Source: Colwellia demingiae
GTDB lineage: Bacteria > Pseudomonadota > Gammaproteobacteria > Enterobacterales > Alteromonadaceae
Assembly: GCF_007954275.1 (NCBI RefSeq)
Contig: NZ_VOLT01000005.1
Location: 62,001-126,000 of the forward strand
Direction of reading: 5' to 3'
DNA length: 64,000 nt
The translations under genes and the position numbers were made by a program. The notes below the pieces were generated by a model. That model was not told the origin of the DNA. It did not search any database and worked only from the letters and a program-made list of their open reading frames with translations. Every line of letters begins with the position of its first letter. Position 1 is the stretch's first letter. Shown in pieces: positions 35,787-45,398 of the stretch.

Positions 35787-36206
35787 ATGAAAGCCCCTTT
35801 ATATGCTGACATTCTTGCTATTTGCCAAGAGATTGCTAACGCTTCAAACATCGACAATGATGAGTTAAGACTTGCCAGTTGTAAAAAATTACAAGTGCTT
35901 TGTGCAACAAACCAAGATTCACCAAAAGATCACCCGCTGCAATGGGAAGCACTTGCTGACTTTACCGAAGATGGTGAGCAAGCGATGGATATTTATGAAG
36001 TCGCCTTAGCAACAGCAGAAAAATTAGCTTTACCGGTTTTTACTGCATCAGCATATTTAGCAATGGCACTACGCCAAGTTGAATTTGAAGAAAAAGAACA
36101 AGCACTAATTTTTGCTAATAAAGCTAACGATGTGGCACAAACCATTGAAAGCGAAGAGCTAAAGACTGAAATTACTGAACTTTTATCTCAATTAACACAA
36201 GAATAA
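35787..36206 (+). CDS. Small helical (TPR-like) cytoplasmic protein
   Basis: 139 residues, no signal, predicted all-helical and acidic. Two helix-turn-helix units, around AMDIYEVALATAEKLALPVFTASAYLAMALRQ (quoted here by AMDIYEVALATAEKL and AYLAMALRQVEF) and QALIFANKANDVAQTI, resemble TPR-like repeats, suggesting a protein-binding role. No function recognised. It is followed 25 bases later by the S4-domain gene, likely in the same operon. Confidence 0.7.
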   Translation: MKAPLYADILAICQEIANASNIDNDELRLASCKKLQVLCATNQDSPKDHPLQWEALADFTEDGEQAMDIYEVALATAEKLALPVFTASAYLAMALRQVEFEEKEQALIFANKANDVAQTIESEELKTEITELLSQLTQE

Positions 36207-36231
36207 ATTTCAGTTTAATATCGAGAAATAT

Positions 36232-36729
36232 ATGTCAGATAGTTACTTAGTTATTGAATTAAACCATCAACCAGTAGAATTATGTAAGCTATTAAAAATA
36301 GCAAATTTTGTCAGTGGTGGCGGTGAAGCAAAAGTCGTTATCAGTGAAGGCTATGTTTTACTTAATGGTGAAGTAGAATACCAAAAGCGTAAAAAAGTTT
36401 ATCATGAAGATGTGATTGAGTTTAATGGTGAAGTTGTACAGTTACTCATCAATGAAGAACTCTCAGAAGTTGAACCTATTGCTGAAGATATAGAAGAGAG
36501 CCTTACTGAAGGTATTGCTCAAGGTAAAACTAAAGGTGCTATTGAATCGACTAGCGAACAAAATCATTATCCTTCAACGACAAAAACAGCACAGCAAAAG
36601 TCTAAGTCTAAGTCTAAGTCTAAAAGTAAGCCTGTTACTCAAGCTAAAAAAGAAAAGGGTAACTTTATACCTATGTCACAAGATGATCACGTTAAAGTAC
36701 CGAGAAAAAGAAAACCTATTTCGTTTTAA
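36232..36729 (+). CDS. YbcJ-like S4-domain RNA-binding protein with basic tail
   Basis: Residues ~1-75 form an S4 RNA-binding fold close to E. coli YbcJ: VELCKLLKIANFVSGGGEAKVVISEGYVLLNGE is the characteristic segment (key parts VELCKLLK, GGGEAK, VLLNG). The usual protein is only ~70 residues. Here an extra ~90-residue acidic then basic tail follows, including a run of SK dipeptides encoded by TCTAAG repeats (~36600-36625), ending RKRKPISF. The tail resembles nucleic-acid-binding extensions. Probably ribosome- or RNA-associated. Co-transcribed with the preceding helical protein. Confidence 0.82.
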   Translation: MSDSYLVIELNHQPVELCKLLKIANFVSGGGEAKVVISEGYVLLNGEVEYQKRKKVYHEDVIEFNGEVVQLLINEELSEVEPIAEDIEESLTEGIAQGKTKGAIESTSEQNHYPSTTKTAQQKSKSKSKSKSKPVTQAKKEKGNFIPMSQDDHVKVPRKRKPISF

Positions 36730-36868
36730 TCTTCTAGGTAAATAATAATTGAACGGACGTTAGTGAAACCAATATCCATGTTACTCAAAATGCAGGTCTA
36801 GCTGGCATCTTGAAGTATCATGGGTATATATGAACGTAGTAGGTAAATATTAACCTTCACTAAAAACG

Positions 36869-37351
36869 TTAAAGTACTTTTTCCCAAAACAATGCTTTAC
36901 CTGTTGTTTCATCTAACTCATAACTGATAAAACCTAACTTTTTATAAGCATTTTGCGCTACTGTATTGCCTTCTAAGACTTCAAGAGTTAATTTACAGTA
37001 ACCACGTTCACGTGATATTTTCTCTGCTTCCATAAACATTATTCGACTTAGACCCAAACCTCGGTACTCTTTTAAAACACCGCAATCATGGATATTAAGT
37101 AAAGGTTTGCATTTGAAGGTAGAAAAACCCTCCACACAATTAAGTATTCCCGCGGGTTTGCCGTCAACATAACAAAGCAAGGTTAAAAAATCATTGCGCT
37201 TCGCTAAAGTCGCCACTAAATTTTGTTGAACCTCATCGAGTAGAGCTTCGCCGCCCCCCATAGGGTCAAGAGCATAGGCATTTAATAGCATCACTAAATC
37301 TTTACCGTGTTGCTCATTATGGTAATCTGCTTGAATTAGGGTTATTTTCAC
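36869..37351 (-). CDS. GNAT family N-acetyltransferase
   Basis: 160 residues matching the GNAT fold: the acetyl-CoA-binding motif A appears as VLKEYRGLGLSRIMF (R/Q-x2-G-x-G/A type), with motif B in KLTLEVLEGNTVAQNAYKKLGF. The substrate cannot be read from sequence. Length is normal, and the ATG at 37351 is supported by the AGGAACTAG upstream. It is a single gene, convergent with the S4-domain gene. Confidence 0.88.
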   Translation of the reverse strand: MKITLIQADYHNEQHGKDLVMLLNAYALDPMGGGEALLDEVQQNLVATLAKRNDFLTLLCYVDGKPAGILNCVEGFSTFKCKPLLNIHDCGVLKEYRGLGLSRIMFMEAEKISRERGYCKLTLEVLEGNTVAQNAYKKLGFISYELDETTGKALFWEKVL

Positions 37352-37693
37352 ACTAGTTCCTTTGTTAATTTTTTGATGGACGAACTATACGCTTAAAATG
37401 AATATGATAAAGTTATTGTGCTATATAAAGATTTTGACTAAATAATTAGAAATTTTGCTCTCTCGGCAAGATGAATAAGTCCCTTTCAAGCGATTATGAT
37501 TTTAAAAAGGCTTTTATCTTCCTTTTTTACCTTAGGCTTTGTCAATAAACGACTCAAAAAGTCCAGAAACCGTCACATTAATAATTTTGATGTAACTAAG
37601 TCATAAATATTACATATATTACTTTTTCATAAGCTAGCCCCCTGATAGAATAACGCCAATTATACTTATCCCTATTTTACGGAAAATTTTACG
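37352..37693. other. Divergent region between the GNAT gene and proS
   Basis: 342 AT-rich bases. The proS promoter lies at its right end. No gene or strong repeat seen. Confidence 0.5.
37624..37651 (+). promoter_or_regulatory. Promoter of proS
   Basis: TTTTCA (37624-37629), a 16-base spacer and TAGAAT (37646-37651), about 42 bases before the start codon. Confidence 0.5.
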
Positions 37694-39403
37694 ATGCGTA
37701 CCAGTCAATATTTACTGTCTACTCTTAAAGAAACCCCTGCTAACGCAGAAGTGATCAGTCATCAGTTGATGTTACGAGCAGGCCTTGTTCGTAATCTAGC
37801 CTCGGGGTTATATACATGGCTTCCAACTGGTTTGCGTGTTTTGAAAAAAGTAGAACAAATTGTTCGTGAAGAAATGCAACGCGCTGGTGGTAATGAGATA
37901 TTGATGCCTATGGTGCAACCTGCTGACCTTTGGCAAGAGTCAGGTCGGTTAGATGATTATGGTCCAGAGTTATTACGTATAAATGACCGCCATAAACGTC
38001 CTTTTATCTTAGGTCCAACGCATGAAGAAGTTGTCACAAAACTAGTCGCTAATGAACTAAGCAGCTACAAACAACTACCGTTAAATGTTTTTCAAATTCA
38101 ATCTAAATTTCGTGACGAAATACGACCTCGTTTTGGCGTAATGCGTGGCCGCGAATTTTTAATGAAAGATGCTTATTCTTTCCATTTAGAAGACGAATGT
38201 TTAGAAAAAACTTATCAAATCATGTTTGATGCCTACTGTCGTATTTTCGAACGCTTAGAGTTAAATTTCCGCCCTGTTCTTGCAGACACTGGTTCTATTG
38301 GTGGCGAAAAATCACATGAATTCCATGTACTCGCTGAGTCAGGTGAAGATGATATAGCTTTTAGTGACGCAAGTGATTTCGCAGCAAACATTGAAAAAGC
38401 AGAAGCCTTGGCACCCGCTGGCGAACGTGCAGAGCCGACACAAACATTAGCTAAAGTAGATACACCAAATGTTAAAAGCATGGATGATCTAGTACAGTGT
38501 TTATCTGTTGATTTGAAAACGACAGTGAAAACACTTTTAGTTGTAGGTGCAACGGCAGAAGGTGAAGCAGAAACAGTTGTTGCTCTTGTGCTTAGAGGTG
38601 ATCATCAGCTGAATGAAATTAAAGCAGAGCATTTACCACAAGTAGCGTCACCATTAGCGTTTGCTAGTGAAGAGCAAATATTAGCCGCAGCTAACTGTAA
38701 TGCTGGCTCTATTGGTCCTGTTGGCTTAAACATTGAAGTGATTGTTGATCGCAGTGCTGCTCACTTAAGTGATTTTGTTTGTGGCGCCAATGAAGATGAC
38801 GCGCATTTAACCGGTGTAAACTGGCAACGTGATTGTAACGAAATCAGTATACATGATATCCGCAATGTCGTTGCTGGTGACCCAAGCCCATGCGGTAAAG
38901 GCAACATTGAAATAAAACGTGGTATAGAAGTAGGTCATATTTTCCAATTAGGCCGTAAATATGCAGAAGCGATGAACTGTGCAGTTCTCAATGAAGGTGG
39001 TAAAAACCAAACGTTGACTATGGGTTGTTACGGTATTGGTGTTTCTCGTATTGTTGCTGCTGCTATAGAGCAAAATCACGATAAATATGGTATCAAATGG
39101 CCTAAAGCTATTGCACCATTCCAAGTGGCTATTGTGCCAATGAATATGGCAAAATCAGCTCGAGTAAAAGAAACTGCCGAAGCGTTATATGAATCGTTAA
39201 ATCAAGCGGGTATTGAAGTATTATTTGATGACAGAAAAGAACGCCCTGGCGTTATGTTTGCTGATCATGAATTAATGGGAACTCCATTATTACTTATCAT
39301 TGGTGAACGTAATTTAGATGCCCAGCAAATTGAGCTTAAAAACCGTATCACTGGTGAAAAATCACTTATTGCTATTGATGAAGTGATGTATTTATTTAAT
39401 TAA
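37694..39403 (+). CDS. proS: Proline--tRNA ligase
   Basis: Class II aminoacyl-tRNA synthetase of the long bacterial type. 569 residues. Motif 2 region [25 protein letters not shown] and motif 3 GCYGIGVSR are clear (key words [10 protein letters not shown] and GCYGIGVSR). Between them, about residues 225-400, is the YbaK-like editing insertion ([18 protein letters not shown]) that hydrolyses misacylated Ala-tRNA-Pro. The anticodon-binding domain follows ([18 protein letters not shown]). It ends at AAAT repeats and a strong terminator. Confidence 0.98.
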   Translation: MRTSQYLLSTLKETPANAEVISHQLMLRAGLVRNLASGLYTWLPTGLRVLKKVEQIVREEMQRAGGNEILMPMVQPADLWQESGRLDDYGPELLRINDRHKRPFILGPTHEEVVTKLVANELSSYKQLPLNVFQIQSKFRDEIRPRFGVMRGREFLMKDAYSFHLEDECLEKTYQIMFDAYCRIFERLELNFRPVLADTGSIGGEKSHEFHVLAESGEDDIAFSDASDFAANIEKAEALAPAGERAEPTQTLAKVDTPNVKSMDDLVQCLSVDLKTTVKTLLVVGATAEGEAETVVALVLRGDHQLNEIKAEHLPQVASPLAFASEEQILAAANCNAGSIGPVGLNIEVIVDRSAAHLSDFVCGANEDDAHLTGVNWQRDCNEISIHDIRNVVAGDPSPCGKGNIEIKRGIEVGHIFQLGRKYAEAMNCAVLNEGGKNQTLTMGCYGIGVSRIVAAAIEQNHDKYGIKWPKAIAPFQVAIVPMNMAKSARVKETAEALYESLNQAGIEVLFDDRKERPGVMFADHELMGTPLLLIIGERNLDAQQIELKNRITGEKSLIAIDEVMYLFN

Positions 39404-39409
39404 TTAATT

Positions 39410-39434
39410 AAATAAATAAATAAATAAATAAATA
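39410..39434. repeat. (AAAT)n microsatellite after proS
   Basis: About six consecutive AAAT units directly after the stop codon, preceded by TTAATTAATTAA. Likely slipped-strand repeat. Confidence 0.85.
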
Positions 39435-39471
39435 ACAGTACAATTAGTTAGGTAATTGACTAAGTAAAATA

Positions 39472-39495
39472 AAAAGGGGCTGTTGCCCCTTTTTT
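39472..39495 (+). terminator. Terminator of proS
   Basis: AAAAGGGGC (39472-39480), TGTT loop, GCCCCTTTTTT (39485-39495): textbook intrinsic terminator. Confidence 0.93.
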
Positions 39496-39777
39496 GTTGC
39501 TCAAAATATATTGATTTCAATCACACTGGTATTTCTATTCCTCTGAATTTTCACGTCACTGAGAAAATATCGACCCAGTTACCTACGAGTGCCCAATCAA
39601 ATAAGTAACCTTAATCAATCCAAATGGTATATGAGAGTCATTACAATATGCCTTTTACCGATAAAATAAGATAAATTTTCATAAATAAAGCCAAAATAAG
39701 ACTTTCAAAACAGTGCATTATTAGCAACAATAAGATGTTCTCTTTTCTTTCCATTTTACTTAAGAAGTTGCCAACTC
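39496..39777. other. Intergenic region upstream of alaA
   Basis: About 280 AT-rich bases, part of a 374-base gap with the proS terminator. No gene and no promoter that I can place confidently. Confidence 0.4.
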
Positions 39778-41007
39778 ATGAAAGCTATTACCAAGTCATC
39801 TAAATTAGATAATGTTTGTTACGATATTAGAGGACAAGTAGCGGCCGAGGCGAAACGCCTTGAAGATGAAGGTCATAAAATTCTTAAGTTAAATATTGGC
39901 AACCCTGCCCCTTTTGGCTTTGAAGCCCCCGATGATATCTTAAAAGATGTTATCCATAACTTACCTAGCTCGCAGGGTTATGCCGAATCTAAAGGCATAT
40001 ACTCTGCTCGTGTTGCTGTTATGCAATACTTTCAGCAACAAGGCATTAAAGATGTCGGTGTCGAAGATATTTTCATTGGTAATGGCGTCAGTGAACTTAT
40101 TGTTATGGCAATGCAAGGTTTGCTTAATAATGGCGACGAAGTATTGATCCCTGCACCTGATTACCCGTTATGGACTGCAGCAGTATCACTTTCTAGTGGT
40201 ACTCCAGTACATTACCAGTGTGACGATGAAAACCTTTGGTATCCAAACCTTGTGGATATGGAAGCAAAGATCACTAAAAGAACCAAAGCCATTGTATTGA
40301 TCAACCCTAACAATCCGACTGGTGCTGTTTACCCCGAAGAGATTTTACAAGGTATTATCGCACTTGCTCGTAAGCACGATTTAATCATTTTAAGTGATGA
40401 AATCTACGATAAGATATTATTTGATCAAGCTAAGCATATTCCTACGGCAAGTCTGGCACAGGATGTGTTAATAATTACTATGGGCGGGCTTTCTAAGAAC
40501 TATCGTATTGCCGGCTTTAGAGCTGGTTGGATGGTGATATCTGGACCTAAGATTCACGCTGAAGATTATTTAGAGGGTTTAACTATGCTCTCTTCAATGC
40601 GTCTTTGTGCCAACGTTCCCTGTCAACATGCCATTCAAACAGCATTAGGTGGTTATCAGAGTATCAATGAACTCATTGAAGGTGATGGCCGTTTATTAAA
40701 ACAGCGAAATGTAGCTGCGAAAATGATTAATGATATTGATGGTTTATCTTGTCATCCTGCAATGGGAGCTTTGTACCTATTTGTTAAAGTAGATAATAAA
40801 AAGTTTACTATTTATAATGATGAGAAGATGATTTTGGACTTACTAAAACAAGAGAAAATACTACTTGTTCATGGTCGTGCTTTTAATATCAAAGAGCATA
40901 ATTATTTTCGTTTAGTCTTTTTACCTCATGTTGATGAGTTAATTCCAGCTCTTGAAAAATTGAAAAGCTTTTTTGCTAGCTATAAACAAGTTAAGCCCAG
41001 TAAATAG
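39778..41007 (+). CDS. alaA: Glutamate--pyruvate aminotransferase AlaA
   Basis: PLP-dependent class I aminotransferase, alanine synthesis from pyruvate and glutamate. The N-terminus KSSKLDNVCYDIRG and the segment LKLNIGNPAPFGFEAPD are very close to E. coli AlaA. The PLP-binding lysine is K240 in GGLSKNYRIAGFRAGWM, and NPNNPTG with DEIYDK supplies further cofactor contacts. 409 residues against 405 in E. coli. It is followed by yfbR, the same neighbour as in E. coli, 49 bases on. Confidence 0.94.
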   Translation: MKAITKSSKLDNVCYDIRGQVAAEAKRLEDEGHKILKLNIGNPAPFGFEAPDDILKDVIHNLPSSQGYAESKGIYSARVAVMQYFQQQGIKDVGVEDIFIGNGVSELIVMAMQGLLNNGDEVLIPAPDYPLWTAAVSLSSGTPVHYQCDDENLWYPNLVDMEAKITKRTKAIVLINPNNPTGAVYPEEILQGIIALARKHDLIILSDEIYDKILFDQAKHIPTASLAQDVLIITMGGLSKNYRIAGFRAGWMVISGPKIHAEDYLEGLTMLSSMRLCANVPCQHAIQTALGGYQSINELIEGDGRLLKQRNVAAKMINDIDGLSCHPAMGALYLFVKVDNKKFTIYNDEKMILDLLKQEKILLVHGRAFNIKEHNYFRLVFLPHVDELIPALEKLKSFFASYKQVKPSK

Positions 41008-41056
41008 GCTTAAACCCTAATAAACAGCTAGCAACCATTAATTACAAGGAGCCATT

Positions 41057-41650
41057 GTGCAAAGTTCATTTTTAGCTTGGATGTTTCGTATGCCATTGAT
41101 CAAACGATGGTCATTAATGTTTTGTGTTAAACCAGAAAATATTGCGGAACACTCACATCAGGTTGCCATTGTTGCTCATTTACTTGCTGTCATTAAAAAT
41201 AAAAAATTTAATGGCAACATCAATGCCGATAAAATATCCACTATTGCCATGTATCATGAAGCAAGTGAAACTCGGTACGGCGATATTGTTAATCCAACAA
41301 AGTATGCGAATAAAGAGATAGCTAGAGAATTTAAAAAGATTGAATTATTAGCAGAAAAAGAATGTTTAGCCTCGCTTCCTGATGAACTTCAAGAACTATT
41401 TAGCGATATTATCGTACAAGATAATGTCTCGGAAGAATACAAAACGATTGTCAAAGCTGCTGATATTATAGTCGCTTATATTAAAGCCCTAGATGAGATT
41501 AATCATAAAAATCCAGAGTTTGATCATGTTGAGCAACGTTTAGCGATAAAAATATCTGAATTAAAAGAAAATATGCCTGAAGTGGAATACTTTATTGATA
41601 CTTTTATGGCAGCCTGCTTAGCAACCGTAGATAAACTATCAAAAGAGTAA
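41057..41650 (+). CDS. yfbR: 5'-deoxynucleotidase YfbR-like HD-domain protein
   Basis: HD-superfamily phosphatase that removes 5' phosphate from deoxyribonucleoside monophosphates in E. coli. 197 residues, near the usual ~199. The metal-site residues read H32 (EHSHQVAIVAHLLA), H67-E68, E71 and D76 (MYHEASETRYGD). The canonical HD pair is therefore HE here, a conservative change at a metal ligand that could alter metal preference or activity. The codon is GAA, with no sign of a sequencing break around it. Start is GTG at 41057 with AAGGAG upstream. Order alaA-yfbR is conserved. Confidence 0.9.
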   Translation: MQSSFLAWMFRMPLIKRWSLMFCVKPENIAEHSHQVAIVAHLLAVIKNKKFNGNINADKISTIAMYHEASETRYGDIVNPTKYANKEIAREFKKIELLAEKECLASLPDELQELFSDIIVQDNVSEEYKTIVKAADIIVAYIKALDEINHKNPEFDHVEQRLAIKISELKENMPEVEYFIDTFMAACLATVDKLSKE

Positions 41651-41996
41651 TGATCCGAAATAGCTATCTTATCTAAGTTGTTTAAAGGTATGGCTATTCT
41701 CATATAGCTTCAACAAAGACCCCCTATAAAATTGTTCATATTTTAGCATCCCCTCTTTAGCTTGTTTACTTGAACAAGCAGACGTAATACCGAGTTCTCT
41801 ATACTCAATTTCAGTATCGGCACATACTAACTTAATGTACTAATACATCATCATCAGTGACTTCATCTTGAAATAAAAGTGACTCATTAATATTTACTTC
41901 AGATAAAGATGAGTAAATGGTATTATTTTATAAAAAATTTTACGCAAAAAAAAACGGCTAAGCCGTTTTTTTTACATCATTGTTTAACGTTATTAG
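41651..41996. other. Intergenic region between yfbR and the DUF4136 gene
   Basis: 346 bases between convergent genes. Apart from the terminator at its right end, I see no gene or clear repeat. Confidence 0.5.
41946..41973. terminator. Bidirectional terminator
   Basis: A-run, CGGC-TAA-GCCG core, T-run; works for both the DUF4136 gene and transcripts arriving from yfbR. Confidence 0.8.
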
Positions 41997-42575
41997 TTAT
42001 TGAAACTGGTTCACTACTTTGATAACAATTTCATTCAATGTTGCTGATGGTGTTTCTTTGTCTTCTGAAGATAAGCGCTTAGTCGCCCAGCCATGCCAAG
42101 CTGGTTGATGATTTTTAACATCATATACATCAATCGCTAATTTACCTTCAGTGTATTGTCTAACACTCGTTTCTGTACCCATAGACATAGTACCGTAATA
42201 ACCACGGCCGCCATAATAACCTCGGCCCCAACCAAATCCGCTGTTATACGTTGCAGGATAGCTATTTACTTTAATTTTATCACGGCTACCTACTGTATAA
42301 GAAATAGCAAAATCTGCATTTTCAGCGTTATCAACTAATTGGTAACCTTTAGCAATAAAAGCTTGTTCAATACTCTTATCAACTCTTTCTTTCATAACAG
42401 GGTTAATATCAACAGGTGCCGCCATGATCTTAGTATTAGTTAACCAAGCAAAGGTTTTATAGTTGATGGTTTCAATTTCAGTGTTCTTATCAAAATTAAC
42501 TTTCGCTGAATTTGTCGCACAACCAGCAGTAAAGACAATTAAGCTGGTAATTACTAATAATTTAATTGGGTTCAT
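41997..42575 (-). CDS. DUF4136 family lipoprotein
   Basis: 192 residues with lipobox FTAGC (C19). The mature part shows the DUF4136 pattern: a first strand with YKTFAWL, a helix VDKSIEQAFIAKGYQLVD, then ADFAISYTVGSRDKI and a C-terminal LAIDVYDVKNHQPAWHGWA (key words DFAISYTVG and AIDVYDVKN). A Gly/Tyr-rich loop (GWGRGYYGGRGYYG) lies in the middle. Probably an outer-membrane lipoprotein; function unknown. Single gene. Confidence 0.88.
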   Translation of the reverse strand: MNPIKLLVITSLIVFTAGCATNSAKVNFDKNTEIETINYKTFAWLTNTKIMAAPVDINPVMKERVDKSIEQAFIAKGYQLVDNAENADFAISYTVGSRDKIKVNSYPATYNSGFGWGRGYYGGRGYYGTMSMGTETSVRQYTEGKLAIDVYDVKNHQPAWHGWATKRLSSEDKETPSATLNEIVIKVVNQFQ

Positions 42576-42872
42576 ATCTGTTCCATTTTTTGTAAGACCG
42601 AAGTTATAACGCTATAGGTCTGCGATATAATATTACGGTTAATATAAATCATAATACGTTACTAATACAGACAAAACAGTCATTTAAATTGTTTTCAACC
42701 CTAACAAATTGTAAACAACAGCATAAATATTCAATAAAAAAATCAGCAGTCAATACTAAAACTAAACTCTAAGTAGCACTTTTGTTGCTGTTTTGTATTT
42801 ATTGGTTGACACAAGTAGTGAAAGCCTTTAAAAATAGTACTAATTAAAATATTTAAGTTTTTGTAAGATTGT

Positions 42873-42956
42873 ATGATTTTTAAAACAACTATCCTCAATG
42901 TCATCCTCATAGTCGTAGTGGTACTTTCACCATTAGCGGGGATAGCTTGTGCTTAG
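42873..42956 (+). CDS. Branched-chain amino acid leader peptide (attenuation)
   Basis: A 27-codon open frame too short for standard gene finders. Residues 7-18 read ILNVILIVVVVL: of the 27 codons five are Ile, five Val and four Leu. It starts ATG at 42873 and stops TAG at 42954-42956. An intrinsic terminator follows 27 bases later, and then ilvI. This is the hallmark of transcription attenuation: if charged tRNA-Ile/Val/Leu is scarce, the ribosome stalls on these codons and the terminator does not form. The ribosome-binding site is weak. Confidence 0.88.
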   Translation: MIFKTTILNVILIVVVVLSPLAGIACA

Positions 42957-43017
42957 CAAAAACGATTAAGCAGAATATCAAGAAACCCTCGCTCTTTTTA
43001 AGACCGAGGGTTTTTTA
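42935..43017 (+). terminator. ilv attenuator: terminator and candidate antiterminator
   Basis: Terminator: AAACCCTCG (42983-42991) pairs with CGAGGGTTT (43005-43013), followed by TTTT. Candidate antiterminator: AGCGGGG (42935-42941), in the last leader codons, can pair with CCCTCGCT (42986-42993) with one bulge, which would break the terminator stem. The terminator is seen; the switching is inferred. Confidence 0.8.
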
Positions 43018-43097
43018 TTAGCTCAACATTAATTTATTCAATTTAAGAACAACACATTATTTACAATAAAACAGGTCAAAAAAATCAAGGTGATGGT

Positions 43098-44825
43098 ATG
43101 ACAACAGAACTTTTTACTGGTGCAGAAATGGTAGTTAAATCACTATCGGCACTGAAAGTTAAATACATTTTCGGCTACCCCGGTGGGTCCGTTTTAGATA
43201 TATATGACGCTATATTTCAACAAGATGAAATTGAGCATATTTTAGTACGTCATGAACAAGCCGCAACTCATATGGCTGATGGTTATACGAGAGCAACCGG
43301 AGAGGTTGGTGTTGTATTAGCAACGTCAGGTCCAGGCGCAACTAACTGTGTTACCGGAATTGCGACTGCTTATATGGACTCAATCCCTATGGTAGTACTT
43401 GCAGGTCAAGTTGCTACCTCACTTATCGGTAACGATGCATTTCAAGAAACTGATATCGTCGGTTGTACTCGCCCTATCATCAAGCACAGCTTTAGCTGTA
43501 GATCTCTAGCTGATATTCCAGTTGCCATCTCAAAAGCTTTTTATATAGCAAGTACCGGTAGACCAGGTCCTGTAGTCGTTGAACTTCCTAAAGATATTTT
43601 GATCCCTCAAAATAAAGGGCCATTTAATATCGAAACAGATATTAAAATACGCTCTTATAACCCTAATATTAAGGGTCATCCGAAACAAATCAAAAAAGCG
43701 GCACAAACAATTTCAAATGCCAAAAGACTCGTAGTGTATTCTGGTGGTGGTATTGTTTTATCTGATGCATCTGAATTATTAACTAAGTTAGTTGAGACAT
43801 TAAAAGCACCAATTACTAATACCTTAATGGGGCTTGGTGGTATTTCAGGAACCCACAAACAGTTTATTGGTATGTTGGGCATGCATGGTAGTTTAGAAGC
43901 GAATAAGAGTATGGCTAATGCTGATGTTATTTTAGCACTTGGTGCACGTTTTGATGACAGGGTTACTAATAATGTCGAAAAGTTTTGTCCTAATGCCACT
44001 ATCGTTCATGTCGACATTGACCCAACGTCAATCTCAAAAACGATTAATGCTCACATCCCAATTGTTGGCTTAGTCGATGTGGTTATGCAGCAGTTATTAG
44101 ATGAATTAACTGACATTAACTTCTCACCAGATGAAGCGGCATTGAGCCAATGGTGGCAACAAATAAACTTGTGGCGCAATGTAAAAAGTATTAGCTATGA
44201 GCAAGATGAAAATGAAAAGATAAAACCTCAACGGGTTGTTGAAGCGTTATATAAAATAACAGAAGGTGATGCATACGTTTGCTCTGATGTTGGCCAACAC
44301 CAAATGTTTGCGGCACAGTACTACCCTTTTGCTAAACCACGTCAGTGGATTAACTCCGGTGGTGCGGGCACCATGGGCTTTGGGTTACCAGCAGCGATGG
44401 GGGTTAAGTTAGCCTTCCCAGATAAACATGTTATTTGTATAACCGGTGACGGCTCTATTCAAATGAACATCCAAGAACTTTCTACCTGTTCACAGTATAA
44501 ATTACCCGTTGTTATTGTAACTTTGAATAATCGCTCACTAGGTATGGTACGCCAATGGCAGGATATGGTTTATGGTGGTAGGCATTCTTCTTCCTATATG
44601 GAATCCTTACCTGATTTCGTTAAAGTCGCCGAAGCTTATGGTCATGTTGGTATTCAGATTGACAGCTTAGATGAGTTAGAAGAAAAATTGACACAAGCCT
44701 TTAACATCAAAGATCGTTTAGTGTTTGTCGACGTTATGGTTGATGAGAAAGAACATGTTTACCCTATGCAGATACGTACGGGTGCAATTGATGAAATGTG
44801 GTTAAAAAAAGGGGTTAAATCATAA
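43098..44825 (+). CDS. ilvI: Acetolactate synthase large subunit
   Basis: Thiamine-diphosphate enzyme catalysing the first common step of Val, Leu and Ile synthesis. 575 residues. Visible: the catalytic Glu region [15 protein letters not shown], the cofactor/metal motif [14 protein letters not shown] with NN later ([15 protein letters not shown], key part GDGSIQMN), and FQETD. The small subunit gene overlaps its stop codon by one base, giving an IlvIH pair, and the small subunit is of the long IlvH type, so ilvI is preferred to ilvB or ilvG. AAGGTGATGGT precedes the ATG. Confidence 0.95.
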   Translation: MTTELFTGAEMVVKSLSALKVKYIFGYPGGSVLDIYDAIFQQDEIEHILVRHEQAATHMADGYTRATGEVGVVLATSGPGATNCVTGIATAYMDSIPMVVLAGQVATSLIGNDAFQETDIVGCTRPIIKHSFSCRSLADIPVAISKAFYIASTGRPGPVVVELPKDILIPQNKGPFNIETDIKIRSYNPNIKGHPKQIKKAAQTISNAKRLVVYSGGGIVLSDASELLTKLVETLKAPITNTLMGLGGISGTHKQFIGMLGMHGSLEANKSMANADVILALGARFDDRVTNNVEKFCPNATIVHVDIDPTSISKTINAHIPIVGLVDVVMQQLLDELTDINFSPDEAALSQWWQQINLWRNVKSISYEQDENEKIKPQRVVEALYKITEGDAYVCSDVGQHQMFAAQYYPFAKPRQWINSGGAGTMGFGLPAAMGVKLAFPDKHVICITGDGSIQMNIQELSTCSQYKLPVVIVTLNNRSLGMVRQWQDMVYGGRHSSSYMESLPDFVKVAEAYGHVGIQIDSLDELEEKLTQAFNIKDRLVFVDVMVDEKEHVYPMQIRTGAIDEMWLKKGVKS

Positions 44826-45322
44826 TGCGTAGAATTTTGGCTATTTTGATGGAAAATGAACCTGGCTCACTATCACGTATTGTTGGATTATTCTCTCAAC
44901 GTGCTTTTAATATTGAAAGTTTAACCGTTGCGCCAACTGATGATAATAGTTTATCTCGAATGACTATTGCAACTAAAGGTGATGACAAGGTATTAGAGCA
45001 AATTGTTAAACAAGTAAATAAACTTATTGATGTGATTAAAATCACTGATATTACCGATAGAAAGCATATTGAACGTGAATTATTATTGGTCAAAGTGACT
45101 GCTATGAATGATAAGTCTCGTACTGAAGTAACACGGATAACTGATATATTTCGCGGTAACATTATAGATATTGGCAAGCACGTTTATACCGTTCAGCTGA
45201 CTGGTGACGCTGAAAAGCTCAATGCCTTTATTAATGCTTTACAAAATGAGACGGAAATTATTGAGTCGGCTCGTTCTGGTTGTGTCGGTATGGCTCGCGG
45301 TGATCAAGCTTTACGGATTTAG
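44825..45322 (+). CDS. ilvH: Acetolactate synthase small (regulatory) subunit
   Basis: 165 residues, as E. coli IlvH (163). N-terminal ACT domain with [26 protein letters not shown] (valine-binding region; key parts ENEPGSLSRI and FSQRAFNIESLTV) and a C-terminal ACT-like half (EVTRITDIFRGNIIDIG). It confers valine feedback control on the large subunit. The start codon overlaps the ilvI stop (TAATG), giving translational coupling and equal synthesis. A strong terminator follows. Confidence 0.97.
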   Translation: MRRILAILMENEPGSLSRIVGLFSQRAFNIESLTVAPTDDNSLSRMTIATKGDDKVLEQIVKQVNKLIDVIKITDITDRKHIERELLLVKVTAMNDKSRTEVTRITDIFRGNIIDIGKHVYTVQLTGDAEKLNAFINALQNETEIIESARSGCVGMARGDQALRI

Positions 45323-45337
45323 CTGAGAACAAACATT

Positions 45338-45367
45338 AAAAAGAGGCTTTAAGCCTCTTTTTTTTGT
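45338..45367 (+). terminator. Terminator of ilvIH
   Basis: AAAAAGAGGCTT, one T, then AAGCCTCTTTTTTTT. Long T-run; also usable by the opposing gene. Confidence 0.9.
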
Positions 45368-45398
45368 TTTTATTTTAACTTACGAGTTCATAGAATAG

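Larger units (their letters stand above)
42576..43097. other. Control region of ilvIH
   Basis: 522 bases. The left half is AT-rich upstream sequence (ilvIH operons are often controlled by Lrp, but no site can be assigned by eye). The right half encodes a branched-chain leader peptide and an attenuator hairpin, listed separately. Confidence 0.6.
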
